DNA of 64,000 nt from Torymus aiolomorphi (taxonomy: Eukaryota > Arthropoda > Insecta > Hymenoptera > Torymidae), in contig CM070873.1 in assembly GCA_036365515.1 (NCBI GenBank), positions 79,460,029 through 79,524,028 of the forward strand, given 5' to 3'. Both the position numbers and the translations under genes were made by a program. Of this stretch, positions 1 through 9,999 are shown one piece after another (position 1 is the stretch's first letter; each line of letters starts with the position of its first letter). The notes beneath the pieces were generated by a model. It ran no database searches and was not told the DNA's origin. It saw only the letters and a program-made list of their open reading frames with translations.

Positions 1-1168
1 ATACCAAAATAAGCTCTTCAGTATTAAATTATTTTTATTTTTCGTAAATGCGAATTTAACAATGCTCAAGTAGATATGCGGCGGTTCTCTTGACACGAAT
101 AACAACGTGTATGTAAATAAGTACAATTTTCAGTGTCATAATCTTTTTGTGGATTAAAGACTTTTGTTTGTTTTTATTTGAGGGAATAATAGGTAGTTAC
201 AAAATTTAAGACAAATTTATGATAAATAACTTATGAATGTATTTTTTTTTGTTTTTGTAAATAATACAACGGAATGTAGAATATTACGTAAATATGTATT
301 ACAAAAATACGTATGTTACAAAAGTTATCACTTCTTTCTTTCAACCTCACTTTAATACATTCATGATCCATAGATTTTCATGCACCTTATCCATTTTATA
401 TTACTTTTCCCTATATATATATATACTATTTACAAACTAATTTCTATCATCTTTGGAACGTGTACAAAAACTTACGGGGTTTCTTACACTTAAAATATAA
501 ACAGGTATCCATAGCTATAAAAAGCGTTATTTAAGAATCTTTACAAATCAAAAGAAGAATTTCTTATGGAACAAAAAATAATTAAATATCAAATAAATTT
601 GTCTTTTTAAAGTCTCTCTTCATGCTTAATGGATTTTTAAGCGTTGCCATTTTTTAAAACAGTTGATATTTAAGAGGATTCTAAAAAGTTTACATTATTA
701 ATTTTTTATTTTATTTAAGCAAACAATAAAGACTAGACTAGAAAAAATTTATCAGTCAATTGTTTGTATTTTATCAAATGTCTTTCAAATTTTTTCAAAA
801 GAAAGAAATATAACCAAAAGGTAGATATAAGTATTTATCATATTAACAACGAACAAACGCTATAAGTGTTGCAAATCTCGATGCAATATTTCTGCTTCAC
901 GAGTCAATCAGCGGGTTTTGCAACAGTTTGCCCTTGGGAAGGCACCGAAGACAGAAATGTCTCGTAATTTTGAAAACAATAAAATGGGTATGTCAAAGAT
1001 TCTCAACAAGATCTTTCAAAATTACTAGCGGTTTGGTCAAATCTTTGAATGCTCTATTTGGAGCTTAGCCGCAGGAAGGCTTGTCGCAGTGCAGCAACGA
1101 AGACGATCTTTTCCAATTCGCGAAAATCGATCGAAATCGTACAAATCATCGGAAAAATCAATCATCAT
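1..1168 (-). other. hb: hb 3'UTR and downstream flank
   Basis: AT-rich stretch after the hb stop codon. I searched the minus strand here for a C-terminal finger exon (CxxC, HMGYHG-like coding) and saw none. A PUF-type TGTAAATA lies at 434-427. No clear Nanos response element (GTTGT box followed by ATTGTA box) was found in the transcript orientation. The end of the transcript is not fixed by sequence. Confidence 0.5.
705..715 (-). terminator. Candidate hb polyadenylation signals (overlapping AATAAA)
   Basis: Two overlapping AATAAA hexamers on the minus strand about 455 bases after the hb stop. They are the first canonical hexamers downstream of the stop. Further hexamers lie near 178 and 39, so longer 3'UTRs are possible. 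Confidence 0.35.
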
Positions 1169-4001
1169 CTAATCCTCGGCAGCCATGTCGTCGTCCGAGT
1201 CGTTGGTCATGACGCGCCTGTCTAACTTGATGGCACGACCCTTGCGTCGACTCTTGATCGACTTAGTCGGCACAACGGTTCGTACCTCCGAGTCATGGAA
1301 ACTCGACGTTGTCATGTTCATCGGCTGGTCTTCGTCCACGGGTGCCTCGGATTTAGTCAGATCCAGGGCTCCAACATCTGATGAATCTGGCTCGTACTGC
1401 TGGGACTCCATGTCAGGGGTGGGAGTGTTAGCCATGCCCGCGCCGGCCTGCTGGAAGCTGGGCTTGTACATATCTTCGGCAGTCTTCGCTTCCATGTTCT
1501 TGGCCAAATTGCTGGCGTACTCCATCATAGCGATCTTCATCGCAGCCAATTGCTTCTCGTTCATGTGGGTGGTGGCGCCGGAATTGCCGAAGAGCATTGG
1601 ATTAGGCACGAATACAGCTAACATGGGATTGAACGGGAAGGTCATGAGGTTCGCCATACCCTGAGGCATGTGCATTCCTTGTGGTATGGGCATAGCTTGT
1701 TGCATGGCCATAGCTTGCGACATCGCCATAGCATTGGGCATCGAAACTCCGTTGAAAGCGTTAAAATTGAGCTTTGCCAGAAGTTCCGGATTCATCTGGA
1801 AGGGCACAACTGACTGTGGCAAATCAGGCATGGAGCTAGGTCCTTGTATCGGGGTCGAAGGCGACTGCGCATAACAGTTAGGCGAAGTCGGAGTCGGCGA
1901 ATGAGGCGGTTCATTATGGGGCTGCTTTTCCTTCTTCGGCTTTGCCTTGGGTCCGCGCCTGGTACCATAAACGTCAATGATCGGTAAAGGATTGGGCGTG
2001 CCATCGGCATTGAGCACCATGGCTGGATGGTGGTTATACTTTCTCAAATGCAACTTCAGCGAGTGGCAATATTTAGTTGCGTAAGAACAATCCGAGCAGC
2101 GGAACTGGTACACATTGGAATGTGACTTCAAATGGCTGTTCAGCATGGATTTGTTTACGCATGAATAGTTGCACTGATCGCACTGAAAGGGCTTTGAGCC
2201 AAAGTGGTTGCGGAAGTGGTACTCTAGGTGATGTTTGTACTCGGTGACGAAGGGACACTTGGGGCACGTCAGAAGTTTCTCGGGTTTGATGTGAACGCGA
2301 CAGTGCTGCCAGAAATCGAGTTTTGAGATCGCTATGAAGGGGCACTGCTTGCAGCGGAAAATCTTGACTTTGCCCTGGGCATTGACGCGGGGCACGCGCA
2401 CGCCAGGCTCGTCGAAGAACGGATCGTGCGCCTCTGCTACCGTCGTTTCGACCGTCGGCAATTTCGGATCTGGTTTTGGTTTCGGCTCCTCGGACTTGAT
2501 CACTTGGCCTTTATTCAACAGTTGCGAGACAATGGAAGTCCTGAATTGGTCTATATGTTTCGTCCCTTCTGCGCAGTGGAGCGCAAGATGTTCTGCAAAA
2601 TGTAGTCTGAAAATAAGTAATAAACACGTTAGTTACCATCGACAAGTTTCGCAATTTGATTTTAAAGGCTATTTCGTCAGATCTAGAATCAGCGCTTACC
2701 TTATCTGCGTTGAATATGTGCATAGAGGACACTGTAGTGGATCGGGTGACACTTCAGGTGATAATTGTGATTTTTTGTCGCTCTTAGTATGGGTCGTCGA
2801 CGAAACGAAATCGGAAGATTTGATGCTCTCGTAATTATTGTTCATGTATAAATCAGGCGAATGGTACCTCCTCTGCGGACTGTAGTCGAATCCATTCTGT
2901 GTAAGTGGTAAATCACCGAGCGAACTGCTAGGCGAGAGACTACCGTTGCAGTTCGAGTCACTTGTGTAGTGTCCAGGCGATATGCCTGAATCATTGTTTT
3001 TGTCATCGAGTGTTTCTTCCTTCTGCAAATTAAGATTTTCATTAGGAATCATGCGAATTAGTAGTTAAAGTAAATAAAAAATGGCACGCTGGTTAAGGAA
3101 ATCCCGTAAATACCGACTTGGGATAAACGCGTCTCGCGGAAATCAGGCCCGACATTCACGGGAAACCATTACCTCATGTTAGACGCGAGCGCGATCGATA
3201 AACGCGCAAAACGACGCATCCCCCGAAAAAGAAAACAAGCTCCGGACGTACGTGTAAACGGCGAAATACCCTCGATTTACGGCGCACGAGGAAATACTCG
3301 CGTATATACATACATCTCGCTCTCCCTCTAATGATGATAAAAATTTGAGCCTCTCCACGTCAGGGGATGGGGGCGTCCGTTCATTGTGCGTACACGTATA
3401 CATGCAGGGAGAGAGAGAAAGTTATTTTTATCGCGCCTAAACGATATGACGGCGCGGCGGTATAATGCCGCTGCGAATGTGCCATACTTCGAGAGCGCGG
3501 GCGAATCTCGTCGCTCGGCCAATCGGCTTTCGAGGGGGGAGAGAGATGCGCGCACGCGTACACGGGGGGTAGGCATTTATGTGCACTCGCACGCAGTGGG
3601 TAATCCCGGCAGCGCGGGGGAGAGCCGAAACGAAAAACTAGAAAATACGAGGAAGAAAGGAGTGAGATGGAAGATGATGCTACTGCTGCTGGGGGTGGCG
3701 GAAGTTTGTGCAGGGGGTGGGGAGAAGAGCGATTACTCACCACTGCGATTCTATCGGTGCCCCAGGCGGGCGTGGTTGGCGACTGGAGGGGGCGGCTGCT
3801 GAATTGCTGCTGAAGCTTATACTGCTGCTCCAGAGCCGCGGTGAGCGACGTGTGCTGCTGCGCGGACGGCGTTTGCTCGGGCTGCGGCTGCGGCTGCTGC
3901 CCCTCCGGGACGAGGTCAGCGGGGTTCTGCGGCTGCGACTGGTGCTGCTGCTCATCCGAGTCGAGCGCCAGGGCCTCCGGTGGCGTCCAGGTGTCTCTCA
4001 T
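1169..4001 (-). CDS. hb: Hunchback C2H2 zinc-finger transcription factor, three coding exons
   Basis: Gap-gene transcription factor acting in the nucleus to pattern the embryo and later neuroblasts. Coding exons on the minus strand are 4001-3741, 3022-2700 and 2606-1169, joined at GTGAGT and GTAAGC donors and TTGCAG and TTTCAG acceptors. All phases agree and give 673 codons. Residues 1-87 are Q/P-rich. One C2H2 finger (C185, C188, H201, H205) spans the second coding intron. The middle block has four fingers: C280/C283/H296/H300, C309/C312/H325/H329, C337/C340/H353/H357 and C365/C368/H381/H387. The fourth has the wide H-x5-H spacing, and the Hunchback signature [17 protein letters not shown] follows. 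An LDLT motif and the basic box [10 protein letters not shown] lie near the C-terminus. The protein stops about 23 residues after the basic box, so the two C-terminal (dimerisation) fingers of other Hunchbacks are missing from this reading. The ATG context is AAAATGA, and the TTG at 2518 is internal, not a start. Confidence 0.94.
2607..2699 (-). other. hb: hb coding intron 2, inside the N-terminal zinc finger
   Basis: A 93-bp intron with donor AAG|GTAAGC and acceptor TTATTTTCAG. It splits an arginine codon (AG|A, residue 195) between the cysteine pair and histidine pair of the N-terminal finger. Removing it restores C-x2-C-x12-H-x3-H spacing exactly, which strongly supports the junction. Confidence 0.9.
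3023..3740 (-). other. hb: hb coding intron 1
   Basis: Phase-0 intron between the Q-rich first coding exon and the exon carrying the first half of the N-terminal finger. The donor is GTG|GTGAGT at 3740 and the acceptor is TTAATTTGCAG ending at 3023. The interior is CpG-rich with a GA tract near 3410. Open frames inside it (for example 3386-3802 on the plus strand) are compositional and show no domain. Confidence 0.85.
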
Positions 4002-4016
4002 TTTCACGTGCTTTAA
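4002..4016 (-). other. hb: hb 5'UTR piece and upstream splice acceptor
   Basis: Fifteen bases precede the ATG, and directly before them is the acceptor TATTATTTTCAG (CAG at 4019-4017). The leader therefore begins in a separate upstream noncoding exon. Candidate donors on the minus strand are at 8904 (AAAG|GTAAGC), 9258 (TTG|GTGAGT) and, weaker, 7830 (CAG|GTAAAA). Confidence 0.7.
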
Positions 4017-4019
4017 CTG

Positions 4020-7000
4020 AAAATAATAAACACATATAGTTATACTTTCTGCCTTTGGAACTAAAATTGTAATTGTCTTTTTTATTGTAATATATGTTTT
4101 TACTTCGAAGCTTCGAGAAAAAAGAGAATCTGAAAAGATGCAGCTGTCGTAGCAAGAAAAATTCCAAGCGCACCAAGAAAAATGAATCGAAAAAGACTCG
4201 AGGAAGAAAGGACGCAGGCGCGTGGACAAAAGCTAATTTATAAAAAGCCTGAAAAACCCGCGGGGGCAGGTGAAGCGCTGCTGCGGTCGTTTTTCTCGCA
4301 TGGAAATCGTCCGCGACAAAGAGAAAACTAAGAGTGAACCGCCCCCGCGCGCGTCCGAAACTCCCTGCAAAAAAAGAATATCCTTTCTCTCGGTCTCCCT
4401 CTGTCCACGCAGCGCTGCGTCAACCGGAAAAAAAGAGTAACGCGCTACATATACGCAGCGAAAGGGAGGCCTGCACACGAGGGAGAGAGAAAAGTGGGGG
4501 AGCGAAAGAGATTTTCCCCGCGTCTCGCATTGTGTTCCCAGCTTTCCGGGAAAAAGGGTTTTTCGCATTCGTCGGGAGCCGAGTGTCGAAGCCGGAAAAC
4601 AGAGACAGAGAGTAATGCGGCCGAGCGCGCGCGTTTTCTCTTGCATACATTAAGCCGATGGCAGGCCGCGCTTGGGTCCCCTTTGGAAAAGGCCTGGAGA
4701 GGCTAGGCGACGCTTCGTTTTGGGCCTTGATTTATTCAAGTGGAGCAGAGACAGAGGCGAGAGGGATTTAGGCAAGGGAAGCGTGCAAAAAGAGTGAGGC
4801 GGAGCAGAGAGGAAAGGGCCTCGGGACAATAAAGAGCGAAGGTGCACCCCCCGCCGACGCCATATTAGCCAAGTAATTTGTGACTTTTCTCGTTTTGCCC
4901 ACGAGTGCAAAAGTGCCAGCGCGCCTACTAGCTAGGTACGATCTGCCTCGCACTTTCGACTATATGGCGATATTTACCCAAGTATTTTATAATCTGACAT
5001 TTTTGTGGCCCGGGGAATCTGTCTGCGTTTATTAGTGCGCGGCTGCAATTTAGTTTAATAAAGTCAATAGTTTTACGATGGATCGTTCTCGGATAGCAAG
5101 TTGGGTAGAAAACTGGAGCGCGCAGGTCTAAAATGTTTGCCGTAAAGGTTCGCCGAAAATCCCTCGTCTACCCAAAAAAACGAGGTTAAAAGAAAGAAAA
5201 AGGGAAAAGGACGCGCCTCATTTGCATAGAGCGTAACTTTCCCTCTTTCCCGAGATGCCAGCGCAGATACAGCTTGACAAAACAGAGAAAAGAGGCGCGC
5301 GAAGGATTGAGAAAGGAGAGAAGACCGTCGGGCCCGAAAAACGCGCGACTCTCCCTTTCGGCGCATGCGAAACGCATTGTGCCGCCGCGGGGTTACCGAC
5401 CGGTCGTAAATAAAAATTCTGCCCGCAGCCAGGGGCTTTCGCAAGGGGTTTTTGCGCAGGCCTGTCCTACGCTTGCCTATCGTAAAACAAACACGCGCCC
5501 GTTCGGCAGGCCCCGAAAGGTCCCCGGGGGAGCGGAAATTTGCGTATCTGCCGCGCGCGGCGCCTCGACAGCGTCACGTTTGTTTTGAATTCCCGAAAAG
5601 CTTTAGGGGCTCACGAGCGCGACGTGTGTTTATAGAAAATGTATTTTCTCGATTAAAGCGAGAGAGTAGAGCGGCTTGTGGAAATTTTCCCGTCGGGCAT
5701 TGTTTGTATACTTTGATGATCGAGCTCTCGATCGTCGACTCGATAGAGCCTGAGAGATGAGCCGACTTTTTAATTCGCAGGAAATTTTTGTGTTTTCGGG
5801 AGAACTCGGGACGATTATTATTTTTGTTTGAGAAGCTTGCTGTTATACTTTTATATTTTGCGTGTCTAATTATCGGCTATGCTAATATTATCTTAGATTA
5901 TATGAGAAACGCCGATAACTCAAGTAGGCTTCCTAAAACAGGCGCTTTTTTTCCAAAAGATAAATGGCAGCGCAGCCGTAAAAATGAGAAAAATCTTATC
6001 CGCGCGTGACTCATCTTCGTGCCGACGGATCAATTGTTTTCCGCGTGCGCAAGAGTTTAGGCACAAAGGGACAGCCGCACGTATATCTCCCGGGACAATC
6101 CGGCAGCGATAATGGCCTATCTCTGTCCTTTCGACGGCGTAAAACACTTGGCGCGGCTGCGAGAGAGTAAAAACGAAAAGATAATCCGCAATTATCTGAG
6201 CGGCGCGTCCGAAAATCGATCCGATTGTTTAGATGTTTATCTACTCTGTAATCTCCCCGAGCGGAGAAAGCGCCTCTTCATAGATGCAAACACGCTTATT
6301 AGATTATTTTATCACAAGATGCTGGTCCGTTTTACCGCAGAACCAGTCCTTTTCAACGGTATCCCGAAAAAAGAGAAAAAAATTATTAAAACAAAAACCC
6401 ACGCGACGAAATAAAGTTTGAATTAAAAACGAGACCCGAAAACGAAAATAAAGGCAAAAGCGTTGGTCTCTCGTAAATACAAACCATTCGCGAATTAAGA
6501 TTACGGGCAGTCGATCGAGCAAAACAACACCTCTCGCCTTGATAATACTCATTTCAAAATAATCCACGTATGTACCGCGCTGCCTATAAACGAAAAGCCC
6601 CGGCAAGCAAAAAATCACGCGGCTCTCCCGGTCTCTCGACTTTAATAATCAAAGGTCGCGGCGCGAAAACAAATAAAGAAAGCGGGCGAAAAAAGGCGGA
6701 CAACGGCCCCGGGCTTAGGCGCGCGTTAGAGCGTGTATAAAATATATGGAGGCGCTCCCCTTCCTTCATCTCTCTTTCTCCCTCTCTCTCTATACGCCCG
6801 CCTACGCAAGGAGATGCGATAATGAGAATCATTCGCTGTCCTCCGCGATTAGCCGATCGATCGCTTCCTAGGCCGAGTATATAGGAGCGAGGGAAAGTGA
6901 AAGAAAGCCCCTGCGCGAGAGCTGAGAGATGGAGTTTCGTCCCGGCCGCCTTTTTTCTCTTTCGCCGCTCCCCCTCGCCATGCGCGGGATGAGATGCGAT

Positions 7001-7180
7001 GCGCGCTCCTCGCGATTGGCTTTGTTTGCCAGGACCAATACGTTTTTGCGCCCCCTCTTCGACCCTAGCATGCTCGGATTTATTGTTATTTTTTTTTTAT
7101 CTCGTGGCGTGGAGAACTTTTTTCTCTTTTTGCAATGGCGGTGCATCCATCGCCTTTTTTACTTAAATTTAGGCGTATAC
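4020..7180. other. CpG-rich non-coding region upstream of hb ATG
   Basis: About 3 kb rich in CpG, with poly-purine and poly-pyrimidine runs and GAGAGA motifs (for example 4480, 6770-6795). Frames in several phases are open only through base composition, and no domain or splice-consistent exon is seen. If the hb promoter lies near 9.2 kb this is part of its first, 5'UTR intron and may hold enhancers. Confidence 0.4.
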
Positions 7181-7186
7181 TATTAA

Positions 7187-7740
7187 TTGATAAAAATATT
7201 TGAAAAGGAAATTAAAATTTTATTATGAATTTAATATATTTATTATTTGAGTATTCTGATTGGATTTAAAAATGATTGCTTCATTCGCATCGATCATACA
7301 AACAAAATCTAGTAATCGGTAGGTAACAAAATTCAGAGAAATTTCGATCCGTTTTATAAATGTAAACATTTGTATATCAAAGTAACAGTTGGAAATTATT
7401 TGTATATTAAAAAAAATAGATACATCGCGTTTTCAAATTCACGTCAAATATAACGATTTAAATCAAATTGAAGTTTTCTTTAGCATTTTACGGTTAATTT
7501 TTTTTTTCCTTTTTATTAGGCATTTAATTGGTATTTAAACATTATCGGTCAATATGTGAACATAAATATCATTCTACCAATATTAGAAACTCAAAATAAA
7601 ATACTTTAGTTTTGGAATGCTATAAGATGTCGTCGCAAGAATGAAAATTAAAAAGACAAAAAACGATAGCGTGTTAACTCGGCAGAAAATCGCAGCGATA
7701 AAGAACCTTTTTTTTAAGGTAACCTCTAAACGACGTCAAC
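7187..7740. other. AT-rich spacer
   Basis: AT-rich DNA with no supported gene or element. A TAGGTAA motif occurs near 7319. Confidence 0.4.
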
Positions 7741-8182
7741 AATATCTATTAATCAAGTTCGAAAATATTCCGAGAAACGTGTATACGTCGCGGTAAAAAC
7801 AACGGCAGTAAAAAAGTAAAGATAGTTTTACCTGGAAACGAAGAGGCCGCAACAAACGAAACAATCCACGAAGAGAGTGATTGAGAGATATTACGGAGAA
7901 CGGCGACGGGGACACGTGGTTGAGTCGGACGATGAGCGGCGAGTTTTACGGGGTGGCGCGCGACTATCCGATTTTCCCGCAGTGCCTGCTGGCTCCGTAA
8001 TGACTGTTTTCGCGAGTGTAGAGCGCTCGCACGCGCGCCGACGGACGATTTGAGCAAAACAAGGGAACGCCGCGTCGAGAGGCGAGCAGTGGTGGGGATA
8101 GAGGAGTACGTATAAGTCGCGTGCGCAGGGCACGTGCCCACGCAAGCGCGCCCTATGATGTGATAACGAAATTGAGACAGTG
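7741..8182. promoter_or_regulatory. CpG-rich block, possible promoter for the plus-strand exon
   Basis: CpG-rich block directly upstream of the candidate exon at 8183. The minus strand has a weaker donor, CAG|GTAAAACT, at 7830. Minus-strand open frames here (7749-8232) carry no domain. Assigning it as a promoter rests only on position and composition. Confidence 0.25.
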
Positions 8183-8322
8183 ATGTGCGATGATCGCGGT
8201 CTCGACAGATTCAAAAAAATTATAGCTGGCACACAGGAGCTTCGTGATGTGTGTGAGAGGCTTACGGCCTGTGAACTTCTTTCCGATGATTGTGGAATTC
8301 AAGATGCAATGTGCGCGGCTTG
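8183..8322 (+). CDS. Possible first coding exon of an unidentified plus-strand gene
   Basis: ATG at 8183 opens 46 codons plus two bases and ends exactly at a strong donor, TTG|GTGAGTGAG. Without splicing, TGA follows at once. The peptide begins MCDDRGLDRFKKIIAGTQEL and continues with charged, amphipathic, cysteine-containing sequence ending near DAMCAAW. It looks like real helical protein rather than low-complexity translation. The frame is open about eight codons before the ATG. I do not recognise the family; the helix pattern loosely recalls death-fold domains, but that is a guess. No second exon was located in the window. The segment would lie opposite the hb first intron, or diverge from hb if hb starts closer. 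It could be chance. Confidence 0.3.
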
Positions 8323-8330
8323 GTGAGTGA

Positions 8331-8904
8331 GAATTCTGTGTTTTATACGCGAAATCGATATTTTTATTGAAGAAGACGGGAGTTTTTTAACCTTTTAGTA
8401 TATTCGAAGAAAATGCTCGATATATTAGCGATATTTTAACTACACGAAATTAGAAAACTTTAAAATATTAAATATTATGTGCGCTGCAGTATTTTAAAAC
8501 GATGGAATATTTTGTTGTTAGTTAGTTAAAATTCATAAGTTTAAAACAACCAGCACAAATAGCAGACAATGCGAAAGCAGAGGGCGAAAGCGCGCGACGT
8601 AAATATGGCGCGCAGGTTTAAATGCCGAGCCGACGCGAAAGAGCTTTTTCAAGCGTCTGTGAGCATTATTTCACTATTTTGTCAATGTTACAACGTTTCG
8701 ATATTACTTTATTCGAACGGTCGAAATATAGTAAGTATGAAATACACAATTACATGGAAAAACCTAGTATTTTAGATTGCTAAAATGAATAATTTGCTCG
8801 AATACTCAAGATCTGTCTAGGTCTAACTAGTCCCAACAAGCGAAATACTTTGTGAAAGAAATTCAAACTGAAGAAAGGAAGAAAATTGAAAATTTCATGC
8901 TTAC
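8331..8904. other. AT-rich spacer, nothing supported
   Basis: AT-rich DNA. A short open frame from 8569 to 8775 on the plus strand has no domain and no splice support. Confidence 0.3.
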
Positions 8905-9325
8905 CTTTAACTCTTCCTTCCGCACCTACGAATCCTTCTCCTCTCCAAAAGATATGTAAAGCACTAGAATTCACTCGAAATAGCAGCTTGAATAATATAT
9001 CTTCCACTGAGCATAGACAAGGGCCAAGTCGAGTGTCGGCACAGTGAATGCACAGATCGAAATATCGCAGTCAGCTGCGGCCGGTTATGATCACTTACTA
9101 CAATCTTTGCGCTAGCACTACGTCCTCGTGCCAAGCAAGTTAAAACACAGCACAACTGGAATTGTCATAGGCAACTAAGTGAGAGAGCCAGAACGAACTG
9201 AGCGGTGGTACGTATACGATAAGCACAAGAAGCTGACCGACTGTTGTTCGGAACTCACCAAGAGGGAGCCAGTGGATCTCTCGAGACGAGCGTCGGAGTT
9301 GAACTAACTCTGATGGCACTGCGAT
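8905..9325 (-). promoter_or_regulatory. hb: Candidate hb promoter and noncoding first exon(s)
   Basis: Minus-strand stretch with two strong splice donors: TTG|GTGAGTTCC (exon end 9259) and AAAG|GTAAGCATG (exon end 8905). Initiator-like sequences lie upstream of each: TCAGAGTTAGTTCAACTCC near 9312-9294 and CTCAGTTCGTTC near 9202-9191. Two alternative leaders feeding the acceptor at 4016 would mirror the two-promoter organisation known for hb in other insects. Transcript data would decide. Confidence 0.35.
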
Positions 9326-9660
9326 GGTGGAATTAGTACGTTCGGGAGCGCCGCCGGCAACCCTCGCTCAACCCCGAAATCTGACCAATCGCAGCGCGTC
9401 ACCGATTCGCCCCGTCTCTCTCGCACCCGTGCACTTCCGTACACGGGTTACCCCCACCACCGGAAGACGTAGAGAACGGCCACCGCAGTGGTTTTGCGAG
9501 CGCCGTTGCCGTACTTCCCCGTAGTTTAAAACCTCCGAGCAGCTAATTGCCCACAGAGGTGTGGGGAAGGGGTCGTTTTTTGCCTCAAAGTGGGGTACCA
9601 CCGTGGCTACAGGTAGGGGGTAGATGACCTGCGCGTACCTTGCAACGCAAGATGCAAGAC
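9326..9660 (-). promoter_or_regulatory. GC-rich upstream region with CAGGTAG (TAGteam) motif
   Basis: GC-rich DNA just upstream of the candidate hb first exons. A perfect CAGGTAG heptamer lies at 9610-9616 on the plus strand. This is the binding motif of Zelda-type early zygotic activators, which act on hb in Drosophila. Confidence 0.3.
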
Positions 9661-9796
9661 TGGCATCATTTTTGCACTACTGTTGTTTATGTAAAATAAA
9701 GTGTCACGTGTTCTTAGTTGCAAAGTGGAAAAATTGCATTGATTGAATCGCGAAAGACTTTTTTTATGCCTTTTTTTCAACTGCGCTTTACCAGTT

Positions 9797-9994
9797 TTAT
9801 AGTAATATATAATGCATAGTAACGTTGGGACATACTTGCAATGTTAAAATAATTACTATGTTTCATAGTAAAAATTACTATGCACATAATAAAAATTACT
9901 AAACTTGTAGAAATTTTTACTATAAAACAAATGCAAGTAAGTCCCAACGTTACTATGTATTATAGTAATTATTATTAGATCATTTTTCTCAGTG
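9797..9994. mobile_element. Small foldback element (MITE-like)
   Basis: The arms at 9814-9840 and 9932-9958 share ATAGTAACGTTGGGAC followed by TACTTGCA in inverted orientation with one or two mismatches. The spacer repeats ATTACTATG motifs. The right end reads TTTTTCTCAGTG, matching the CACTGAGAAAA end of other elements here. A matching left terminus is not obvious, so the outer boundary is approximate. Confidence 0.55.
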
Positions 9995-9999
9995 TATAG

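Noticed and set aside
2511..2834. Open frames on both strands around the hb exon 2/3 junction
   Set aside because: They read across the 93-bp intron or in shadow phases. The spliced minus-strand frame restores a perfect C2H2 finger.
3381..4229. 282-codon minus-strand frame as a complete protein
   Set aside because: The first 76 codons lie upstream of a TTTTCAG acceptor, and the last part runs through the GTGAGT donor into the intron. Only 4001-3741 is coding.
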